NCBI RefSeq assembly: GCF_964355755.1
Contig: NC_092676.1
Location: 3,704,288 to 3,764,287 of the forward strand
Reading direction: 5' to 3'
Origin: Antedon mediterranea
Taxonomy: Eukaryota > Echinodermata > Crinoidea > Comatulida > Antedonidae
DNA: 60,000 nt
Shown: positions 45,045-54,611 of the stretch, in pieces
How positions within the stretch are numbered: position 1 is the first letter of the stretch
Layout: each line of letters begins with the position of its first letter
The notes under the pieces: generated by a model
Told to the model about the DNA's origin: nothing
Seen by the model: the letters and a program-made list of their open reading frames with translations, nothing else
Database searches by the model: none
Program-made: the position numbers and the translations under genes

Positions 45045-45804
45045 CTTTACTAGTCAGAATCAAGATACTCCAAATGAAAACAATGGTAACATGATAGTTA
45101 TTATCATTATGGCCAGTTTTGCATTTTTGATGGTTAATATTTTTGTTATTGTCCTCATGATTCTCTGTTTTTTCCGTCAAAAGCGATTCAAAAAAGAAAA
45201 GAAAAAGCAGAACAAAAATAGTTCTCAGCCAAATAAATTAAAAAATGAAAAACATGTTTACGATTACGCCACAGTCACTGAAATCGACTTAGAAGATTAT
45301 CAGGAAATGGAGAATGAATTGTATGTTGGCGGCGATCTTGTTATCAATACAGAAAGTAAAACACAAAATGAAAATCTAAACCAATTTGAAGGTCAGAGAC
45401 GGGTGATTGACAATGTACTATATGATGAGCCAACTACAAGTAGTAAAGAAGACGCGATGAATAGTGGAAGGAATGAAAAAGGAAACCAAGGAGGACATTT
45501 TTATTCCAAAGCAAATAACAAATATTATAAAGAACTAGAAGATTATCAGGAAACAGAGAATAAATTGTACATTGGTGGTGATATTGTTAGCAATAGTGAA
45601 AGAAGTAAAGACAATAGAGACCAATTTCAGGGTCAGAGACAGATTAACAATGTACTATATGGTGAGCCAACTACAAGTCGTAAAGAAGAGGCGATGAATA
45701 ATGGAAAACAAAGAGTAAATATTATTTATTCCAAAGTGAATAAACAAGATTATAAAGAATGTGAAAATGAAATATATCAAGGTTCTGATATATTGTCAAA
45801 GTAA
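45045..45804 (+). pseudogene. A4 membrane helix and tail, out of frame
   Basis: Open without a stop from before the deletion point to 45804 in the shifted frame. Encodes the membrane helix (MASFAFLMVNIFVIVLMILC), basic anchor and a tail matching A3 motif for motif: YDYATV, ELYVGGD, LYDEP, YYKEL, KLYIGGD, LYGEP, IIYSKV and EIYQGSD. Lack of any other lesion in 250 codons points to a very recent deletion. Confidence 0.75.
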
Positions 45805-47307
45805 AATATTAATTAGCATAAGAAGATATCATAAATATATCGTTGTATAATGATTTAGAATAATGTAAACTCTATTTACCTAAAAAACATTTTATACTTT
45901 GTATTTGTAAATGTTCTGTATACACTGCTTCTCCTTCGGGAGGTTTTTAGAAATAAATAAAATTACTGTACTAATATAAAAATAAATAAGAGACTAATAT
46001 CATTGCTTTTTTCATTAAATAAATATATAATTACATCGTGTGTAACATTATAAAATTGTCTCTTTTTATCTTTAGTTTTATTATCACTATTTGCATATTA
46101 TTTTTCAATTCAGCCTAAATATTGTTTAATGGAAATAACCTGAATATTATGCTATATATAATGTTTTCTCCTACACTCACTTCAGCATAGTGGGCCAAGC
46201 CAAATGAAAATTTAAGTTTGTGGTGGTACAGTATATATTATTGGTTTAAACTGAAAATTACTGTGGGCTTATTACCTCCAGGTTGGGCTTACACTTGGAT
46301 CTATATGGTACTTATTATAATAATATCTAATTTGTGCAACAAAATAATTGTGTAGAAAAAACATTTTTCAGTATTTGTTCTCAGTGTTAACAACTTTACA
46401 CCAAAATAATAAAATGTGAAGTGTCTTGATTACCGTAGACAGATTGTTACTTGTGGCAGTCATTACACTTGCTATTACCAGTTCTTGGAAAAAAACCTCA
46501 ATACAAATAAGAATAAATTATATTGTTTAACCAATAAAAAAAAGGTTTTCTTTTCAAGAAAACACAATTAAGTATATTTTTACAACAATAATTCAGTATT
46601 ATTTCATTTGTATTATTTTCCAGCATTTAACAGTTACTAGTCACTTCCTTTGAATGTTTATTTAAGCCACAAACAAGCACACTTCTATGCAATTAAAAAC
46701 AAACACTGTACTTAATACAGGAATTAGAATTTAATTAAACTAATAATATGTACTGAGAACAAATTAGTAAAACACTCTATTTTGTCATGTAATAATTTTT
46801 ATTGTGTTAACAATTTTTTTCTTGAAATATACTATATATCTTGTTAATCATCAAAGATAGATTTTAAGTCATTTTTGCTTGTATTTGTCTTTAAAAACAG
46901 GTTTGATTGCTAGTATCAAGTTCCATATGCTTAATAGAATGCTGTTTTTTGTAAACAATTTGATGTCCATAATGGAGATATAAAAACAAATGTTGAATAT
47001 AAGAAATGGGAGAAATTATTTCCCTTATTTAAGCAGTGTATATTGCAAGAAATATATATTACATTTTGTGGTGTGGAAATTGACAAATAATAATAATAAA
47101 AACTTATTTATACTCTTCATATTATTATTTTCATTTAAACTTCATTCAATAAATTAAATTTAATTTATTTAACTTTAATAAAATTTAATTAATTTAACTT
47201 TAATAAAAGGATTAAATGTTTCAATCCTTATTTGGTCCACATTTTCATAATTATCAGGAAATACATATTATTCTATGAACCGACCACAGGTACAGATATC
47301 AAATTGC
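45805..47307. other. A-to-B spacer, unit 4
   Basis: Close copy of the spacer after A3, without the 520-base insert. Contains AATAAATAAAATTACTG at about 45,952. I see no gene. Confidence 0.6.
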
Positions 47308-47343
47308 ATGGTTGAATGGGTCTAGCTCTCAGCCAATCAGAGT
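47308..47343 (+). promoter_or_regulatory. Shared CCAAT promoter block, gene B4
   Basis: ATGGTTGAATGGGTCTAG then CTCTCAGCCAATCAG, 314 bases before the B4 start. Confidence 0.6.
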
Positions 47344-47656
47344 AAAGTTGTATTTTTTTTAACAATATAAGGAAGTGTATATTCAAAAATCATAAAGGTG
47401 CACTCTGGTATGTTATTGTAACACTATTATACAGAATACAGTAAATACCACAACAGGAATAACGTCAGTTTCACATTCTGAGAAAGTTTCAGCTTGAAAT
47501 TATTATTAAGTATCTAGTACAGTAGCCTTGAGAAACTTCTTGAAAGTTTTGGAAGAACAACTCCAACAGTATTTTGATTCAGATACAGTTTATCAAGTTT
47601 TTTTTTTTTAAGGCTTCAAAATCTGATTTACAAGTTTTAATTTTCAACAACAAGTG

Positions 47657-49153
47657 ATGTATAAATACAGTGTTTGCTTCCTGGTGTTGTGGATTTCATT
47701 GGTTTCAAAGATATTTTGTAATGTTGAATTTGTTACTAGGCCACCATCAACAGTGACTGTCTATCCAGGTCAGAGTGTTACACTGCCTTGTGTTTTTGAT
47801 GACAAATTAATTCTAGATCACCACAAAGTAGAATGGACTTATTCTCAAACTGACTTTGAGGCTCCAGATATTATTTCAAATGACAACAATATTTTGTTAA
47901 CAAGTATTGACAACATTGCTGAAAGTTACTTAATTGTAGGTGATGAAAAGAATTTCACACTTTTTATCAAAATACCAAGATTAATAGATTTTAAATCATC
48001 TTCTAGTATTAGCACTTATTATAGATGTTCTGTGCTTGAACCAAGCAAAGATGTCCCTGTTGAAACAGCAACTTCAACTGTTATTATACAATCAATATTT
48101 AGAGATCCAGTTTGTTTAAAAATTAAAAAAACTGTTGTCATTGGAGAAACATTATCATTAGGATGTTACTCACCAGAGACATATTATGACGTTAAAACAA
48201 TTTTAAAAGTGAACAAACAAGTTTTACATACTAATTATTATGTTGAGACCACCAATGTTTACAACTTGACTGTCACAAAGGAATGTCATGATGCAGTGTT
48301 TGTATGTGAATCAAGAAGAAAAAAAACAAATGAAATCAGAAATTGCTCTGTTGGCCCACTCACTGTCAACTATAAACCAGAGATTTACATCACACAAATA
48401 TCACCAATGGAATACATCTGTACTGCAGAGGCTAGACCACCTGTTAATCAAACAGTCTGGATTATAGAGCCCAACCTTCCCCAGGAAAATTATGAGATAT
48501 CTAATAATACATTAATATTGACTGAAAAGTTAAAGGCTGATTCAGTTATAAAATGCTGGGCAGAAAATTCAGTTGGACCAACAACAAAAAGTTTCAACTT
48601 TGATCAAATAAATGATAAAAATGAAGAAACGGGCAAAAAAAATTATATTTTCCTTATTATTGTTGCAGTCAGTGTTGGAATTGTTGTTGTAATAAGTATA
48701 CTATTGATGATCTATTTTTTAAGAAAAAAAACATTGCATCGAGAAAATAAAACAACAAAACAAGGCGCGTCACAAAATAAAATAAAAAGCAAAGGTAAAG
48801 AAGAACTTGTTTACGACTACGCTACAATAGACGTTACAGATCAGGAAACCGAGAACAGTAATATAAGCAGTAATAAAAGAAACAATGGGCCATCTAAAGA
48901 ACTTAACGATAAGAAAAAGAAACAACACACCTATTCTGAAGTGGATGAGGTGGAAAGTGATAACATACCTGTTTATTCTGAACTAAACAAACCAGATTAT
49001 AAGGAATGTGAAAATGAGATATATGAGGGTCCGACCGGAGTGGCTGATTCTAAAGAGGAAGGAGTACAAGATAATGTAGATGTTTACTCCAAAGTGAACA
49101 AACCAGATTACAAAGAGTGTGAAAATGAGATATATCAAGGTCCTGAAATGTAA
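47657..49153 (+). CDS. B4: three-Ig receptor with A-type signalling tail
   Basis: Intronless, 498 residues; ATG at 47657 as in the other B genes. Signal peptide 1-22; V-type domain Cys45, Trp60, Cys124; domain 2 Cys170 to Cys217; domain 3 Cys255, Trp268, Cys300; membrane helix about 330-355. The tail differs from B1-B3: instead of YQIP and YVNNP it has YDYATI (Tyr388), TYSEV (Tyr426), VYSEL (Tyr440), EIYEGP, VYSKV (Tyr477) and EIYQGP. The repeated YS(E/K)(L/V)NKPDYKECENEIY block matches the end of the A3 tail. It is therefore a B-class ectodomain joined to an A-class tail. YxxL/V motifs suggest SH2-phosphatase or related binding; that is inference. Confidence 0.86.
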   Translation: MYKYSVCFLVLWISLVSKIFCNVEFVTRPPSTVTVYPGQSVTLPCVFDDKLILDHHKVEWTYSQTDFEAPDIISNDNNILLTSIDNIAESYLIVGDEKNFTLFIKIPRLIDFKSSSSISTYYRCSVLEPSKDVPVETATSTVIIQSIFRDPVCLKIKKTVVIGETLSLGCYSPETYYDVKTILKVNKQVLHTNYYVETTNVYNLTVTKECHDAVFVCESRRKKTNEIRNCSVGPLTVNYKPEIYITQISPMEYICTAEARPPVNQTVWIIEPNLPQENYEISNNTLILTEKLKADSVIKCWAENSVGPTTKSFNFDQINDKNEETGKKNYIFLIIVAVSVGIVVVISILLMIYFLRKKTLHRENKTTKQGASQNKIKSKGKEELVYDYATIDVTDQETENSNISSNKRNNGPSKELNDKKKKQHTYSEVDEVESDNIPVYSELNKPDYKECENEIYEGPTGVADSKEEGVQDNVDVYSKVNKPDYKECENEIYQGPEM

Positions 49154-50390
49154 AAACAGAAACTAATGTAATGAAAACTTTTTTAGTTACTTTCATATTA
49201 ATAGTTTGTTGTTTTTACATTTATTAAATATTATAATTATTTTAAATGAATGTATTGAGGCTGTAAGTGTATATAAAATTTAAAATAACCCACATTATTA
49301 ATTTAATTAATTCATACTTTTAAACATGCATAATTCATTATTATATTATTTTTATCATTGCAAATATGCATTTATTTTTTATCTATAAAAGTTTGATTGT
49401 CATAAACCATTTGTTAAACCAAATATTTAGTAAAAACCGTTAAAAATGTATATTTCCAAATATAATCTAAATGTGCATTAAGTTCAATATTTGATAAAAT
49501 GATATTTGTAATTTTGAGAGATTTAAAGATATGTAAGTATGTGCTTATGTCTTTTTTTCTGTTAAAGGATTGTCATGAGACAAGTCTTCTATTTCTAATT
49601 TTGATCCCTGAAACAGTTCATATTGTTATAATTTAAATTGATTTGTAAATTGCTTTATATTGACTGTTAAAATAAATGTAAATAAGATAATCAAAATAAT
49701 TCAAATATTAGTATTATTAGTAGTATTATATGGCATTTTCACAATTTATGATATCACTTTTTTTGTATTCTTATAACTATTTTCATGTTTTTATTTTAAA
49801 AATATTTATTCAGTAATGGTACAATTTTGTCAATATTGTTACTGTTTTTGTAGCCGTCTTCTTATGAAGACACATGGCCGTCATTGACAGATACTAGTAT
49901 CAGGTGACTTCACTGCTGGTGTACTCCAGATCTACGTTTATACCATGCTATACACTTTAATTTAAAATTTTGATTTTATATTATACTAGTTTAAAAGGGA
50001 AGCAGTTTACAGATATAATTTGCTTGATTGTTTAGGGTGTGTCAATATCTAGATTGGGTTGAGTTTGAAGTGAGCAATTAAACAAACTCACAAAACCCAC
50101 AAAAAACAATGTTCGGTTAATGTTGGCATTTCTCCAAAATGCATTTTACATTCAAATTATTATATAATGTTGGTATATGCTTCTATGCTTAAAATAAAAA
50201 CAAACCACTTCCTTTCCTGACGAATTCAAAGAATAACAAAATAAAAACATGTAGTTTATTGCTTCATAAACCATAATAGGATATTTAAAATATAATAATC
50301 TTGAACATATTCTTGAAATGTAAGGTTTGCGGTATTGCAAGTAATACCTTATATGGAAGTAAAGTTGAGAATCTCATTTTTTTTGTACTA
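49154..50390. other. Right flank of the receptor cluster
   Basis: AT-rich sequence without similarity to the other units beyond a short 3' region, so the tandem array ends here. I see no gene. Confidence 0.5.
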
Positions 50391-50579
50391 CAGTCAACTC
50401 TCCCAATACCGGATATCTTTGAGCTGGACTAATATGTCTGGTTTTCCAGAAATTATGGAGTGCTGAATGCATTTAAAAGTGCAAAAAACAAAGATTTGAC
50501 ACTTTTTGGCCCTCTAAAAACTCGTATCTTTGAAAACTTTTCTGGTTTTCAGAGAATCCGGTACTGGGAGAGTCGACCG
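50391..50579. mobile_element. 189-base TA-flanked MITE
   Basis: Inverted ends CAGTCAACTCTCCCAATACC and (reverse complement) CGGTCGACTCTCCCAGTACC, bounded on both sides by TA. The TA duplication and CAG ends fit Tc1/mariner-pogo-type miniature elements. Confidence 0.75.
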
Positions 50580-51244
50580 TACGTCTTTCGGCTTAAGAAT
50601 GTATAATTACTTATATAGTACTTAATTATTTTATCATTACTACAGAACGAACAGTTGTATAAGTGCAACAACCGAAATGCAAAGGCATTTTGGTGAACAG
50701 AAAACCTTACTTTATATTTGTGAATATTGTTTGAAAAATAATTTGTACAGCTTTTCGAATATTACCTTTATCATTATAAAAAAAAAGAAAACGAAATAAA
50801 AAGCTTTTTGCAATTTTCAATGAATCTGTTTTGATTACTGATTTGAGGCAAATGTCTTCTAATACTACTGTATAAAAACATTTTTTTTTCCATTTTGACT
50901 GACAGACAGACTGACTAGAATCCTTGCCTGCCAGAAGTACTGTATAGAAGTATCATAATTCAGTCATGGTAATATCAAGGACCATTATTTTGAGAATACT
51001 CAACACTGAACAAGACTTTTTATTTCTTTGACTAAACTATTTTGACAAAAGTCATTATATACAATATAAATGTATATATATTTATTATTAGAGACAGAGC
51101 ATATGTGGATACAATAAGCCTTCTACTGTACTCCTATTAATCAAAATACCAAATACTGTATGGCCAATCTGTGTAAAAAAAGAGGAAAAAGGAAAAAAAA
51201 ATCTAAACAATCTAGCACCTACAGGTACCATACAATTTAAACTG
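50580..51244. other. Spacer between MITEs
   Basis: AT-rich non-coding sequence. I see no gene. Confidence 0.4.
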
Positions 51245-51397
51245 TAAGCTCTGACTACACTATCAAACTGTGACAAAAAAATATGATGTGATGGACATGA
51301 TGTCATATCACTACCATATTTGGGCATCACCACCGTACGGTATTGGCACATCATACTTTTTTTGTCAAACTAGTTTGATAGTGTAGACAGAGCTTTA
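51245..51397. mobile_element. 153-base inverted-repeat MITE
   Basis: Left arm TAAGCTCTGACTACACTATC and right arm the complement of TAAAGCTCTGTCTACACTAT; similarity continues inward through a poly-A stretch and ATGATGTG for about 45-50 bases. It may overlap the untranslated end of the minus-strand gene. Confidence 0.7.
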
Positions 51398-51593
51398 GTG
51401 TTGGAATTTGTAATTTTTATATAACCTCCTTGAACATAATATATTATCAACTGAAAAAAGCAGAACCTAATAGTAGTACCCTAATAAACAATCATTGTTT
51501 AAATACAGTAGAACCTGTGTTTTACGTTCTCAACAAGAAACCAAAAAAAAAAAACATACATTTTCAGTAATGGTCTAGCTATAAGATACTCAC

Positions 51594-53893
51594 CCTGTAA
51601 TGTAGATGTCACAGGTCCGAATCTATACATTTCTTCAGGCAACTGGATCTAAAATTCTGTTATATGAATAATAACATACAGTGCTTTGCAGAGATGCAAA
51701 TTGTGCAAATAAATATTCAGTACTAACCTTTCGTAGTCTTCCTTTATTCCACATCTTCACAAATTTCTTGAAATAATACCGAGACTTGGAGGAACTCAAC
51801 TCATCAAAATAAATTCTTTTCTGAAAATATAAAGAAAACATGACTTGTAATCAACTCTTTAAGAATAAGGCGCACTTGGGCCGGTTTACAATGTCCACTT
51901 TTCAGGACAATCCACTTTTTCTGGGCAGTTCACTTTTCTGGACAGTTCACTTTTTTTTACAATTTATTTTTTTGGACAGTTCACTTTTCTGGACAATTTA
52001 TTTTTTTTGACAGACCACTTTTCAGGACAATCCACTTTTCTGGACAGTTCAATTTTCTCTACAGTCCTATTTTCTGGACAGTTCACTTTTCAGAATAGTC
52101 GGAATGAAAATTTCAGCTATTTACTCTTAATAATTTAAAAAAAATGTATTCATAATTTCATTCATTTTATTTACATTTTGGTGATGAGAAAAAACCAATG
52201 AGAGATATAAGCTGTTAATCATTTTCCTGTCTTCTGGGAGTCTAGTTTTGAGGTAACTATAATGGGTAAATTGGCTTATTTTACTGTACTACCAGCAAAA
52301 TTAATAATTATGATAAAACTTGTTATACAATAAAATACCTCCTCTTTTAGCCAGATTCGAAATTCAGTACTCTTCAAATAATAGTCATCTTTAGATATTT
52401 TATCTGAAAAACAACAATAAAATTATTATTATCATTATCATTTATTCAGGAAAATAAGGTACATTTACTTTTTCTTCTAAACTTTTATTATAAACACTAA
52501 AATGTAATATTAATGGCATTAATGTCATTGTACAACATTAAAAAAATATATATATCTTTCAAATTACTAATGTACTCACTTGATTTTTTCAATTTTTCCT
52601 TCTTTTCAACCTTCTTTTTTTCTTGTTTTATTCTTTTCTTCATTGTTGAATCCAGCCGTTGTTTTTTCATTGGAGTTATACCAGAATCGGAAGCTTGAAT
52701 AAAAATAAGATAATATAATTAAACTTACCAGACCTTTCTGTATTCTGTATCTATACAGCGTACTATATGGGGGATCTTACAGGGTACAACATGAACCCTT
52801 TATGAACTGTTTGCTTACCCTTTCTATTTTGAATATTTTTTTAGTACTGCACTGCAGTGACTACATTGTTTTCCTGCATTTCAATAAATGAATAAAATTA
52901 ACTGGAGAATAAAATAAGTTTTTACATGGTCTCTAACGGTGACGGATTGTTCTGTCTGTCGCTTGTCAATGGTCAAATCGCCTTTTTAAGTCAGTTGTAC
53001 TGCTCTAGTGCAGTTTTTAGAACTACCCTCATATCATGAAACAAAGTTAAATAAATAAATTGCATTGGGTGTAGCAGTGGAAACCGAGCTTTAGTCTGCC
53101 ATAGGCTGCTATGTTGTGTGTAGTGGTTACACTTCAAATATAGATTAAAGACCATTTTAGATATATTAAGTTAAAAAATTAACAAAGGAGCACTATACTC
53201 CAATGATGATTACATTTCTAACAAATACTTTTTACCAGAACTCTGATTATTCAATTATTATTTTTATTTTGTTACCCGATTCAGAATCCGATGATTCCTC
53301 GTCACCACTACTGCTTGTTTCTTCAGCTTCTTCATATTTTCTGAAAAAAATATTGAAATTTAAAGCACACACATCAGAGGAAGGATAGAATAGACTGGCT
53401 GGGCCTGGCTGAGTGAGATCAACACCAACAACCTGCGGATTCCCAACCTGCATGCCAAGATATTCCACAATGTAATGACAATGAAAAAGACATCGTCATA
53501 TAGCCTAGCTAGACATAGGGTAGGCTACACAGTTAGTGAAAGTTATAAGGACAAAATTCAAGTATCCTACTACTTATTCTAGGGCTCCTCGCCTTCTAGA
53601 CCTGGCTAAGCTTATTATTATTATACTTATTAATATTATATAGGCTAGGCCTAGAGTAGTAGTAATAGGTTATACCGGGCTCTACCGGGTAATACAGGGG
53701 TCTACCGGGCGAAGAATAGCACGACCCAATCAATACTCAATAGGCTAGGAGGCCTAGCAAGACGCGACTGGGGACGCAATGATTGATTAATTTTTAGCCT
53801 TCCAGTCTAAAAAGGACCAGTTTTAGCCTAATAATACTACAGTTTTAAACATGTTTTATTAGGCTTTATTACTTACTTATCTCTTTTCCCCAT
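51594..53893 (-). CDS. SCI1-like lysine-rich protein, multi-exon (3' end not found)
   Basis: Exons with consensus splice sites and consistent phases, in transcript order: 53893-53877 (ATG, MGKRD), 53340-53276 (KKYEEAEETSSSGDEESSDSES), 52693-52580 (basic MKKQRLDSTMKKRIKQ), 52403-52339 (DDYYLKSTEFRIWLKEE), 51820-51728 (RIYFDELSSSKSRYYFKKF, VKMWNKGRL) and 51648-51594 (IQLPEEMYRFGPV). An acidic serine-rich segment, a lysine-rich coiled segment and the conserved YLK-EF-WLKEE-YF-EL-FVK-WN-GRL block resemble the C-terminal domain of plant STYLE CELL-CYCLE INHIBITOR 1 and its animal relatives, presumably nuclear. The last identified exon ends in phase 1, so at least one more exon should follow to the left; I could not place it. 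Confidence 0.65.
51885..52100. repeat. Degenerate ~20-base tandem repeat in an intron
   Basis: About ten imperfect copies of a unit like TTTTCTGGACAGTTCACTT with variants CAGGACAATCCACTT. It lies in the intron between the exons at 52339-52403 and 51728-51820. Confidence 0.75.
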
Positions 53894-54611
53894 ATTTTAA
53901 CCTTATTAAGTCTAAACACAAACAATTCAAAAATGTTTGTTTCGCGCTATCTCTAGCCTGCATGACGAAAAATGTATATTTATAAAGTGCGCCCTCGTGG
54001 GGTCTGATAATGAGAGGTAGTTTTGGTTTGTTTACAATATTTTTAAATAAGAAGTGAGTTACAAATGTTCATAAATAAGTATTGTTTTAGTTTATTTAAT
54101 CGCTGCTCGAGGGGAGGACTAAACTTAATCTACAGGGATTACAGGGAAAGATCAGGCACTAATTTACAACTCCCTACATACCATAGGCATAGCATCTAAT
54201 AAATAAGCTTGGCATGCTAGCCACCACTACCTCCTAATTCACTGTGGGCGGCGGAGTATGAGAGCCAGAAGGAATGTCTGTAAATAAAAAGGTCGTTTCG
54301 TTCTATAAGTGAATCAAACCTAGGCCTAGGCCTAGTTCGATTTATTTATTTCTTTCTTTAGTTCCATTCATCATACACATAATAAACATAGGTAATCATA
54401 GTACAAACTATAAATATTATTTTAATTATTTTTTAAAACGCTAACTTTTGACTGCAGTCTACTCTGTGCTTAAACTGTATATCAAATATAATAATTAATT
54501 TAGACTAATCAATTTTTTATTAAATAGTAGATTTACAAAAGCCCCACTAGATAAAAGCCACACCCTCTAGCTAGTAGTAACACCACATTTTTCTCTGTAG
54601 TTTTTGCCATC
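53894..54611. promoter_or_regulatory. Divergent intergenic region, possible bidirectional promoter
   Basis: 718 bases separate the start codons of the minus-strand SCI1-like gene and the plus-strand kinesin, read in opposite directions. No TATA box is obvious near either start. It contains the only non-transcribed space for both 5' regions, so promoters for both must lie here or in upstream untranslated exons. Shared regulation is inference. Confidence 0.4.

Noticed and set aside
1121-49153. ITAM-based activating receptors
   Set aside because: No tail shows two YxxL/I motifs with the 6-8 residue spacing of an ITAM; the clearest match is the single ITIM-type IIYSKV in A3 and the A4 remnant.
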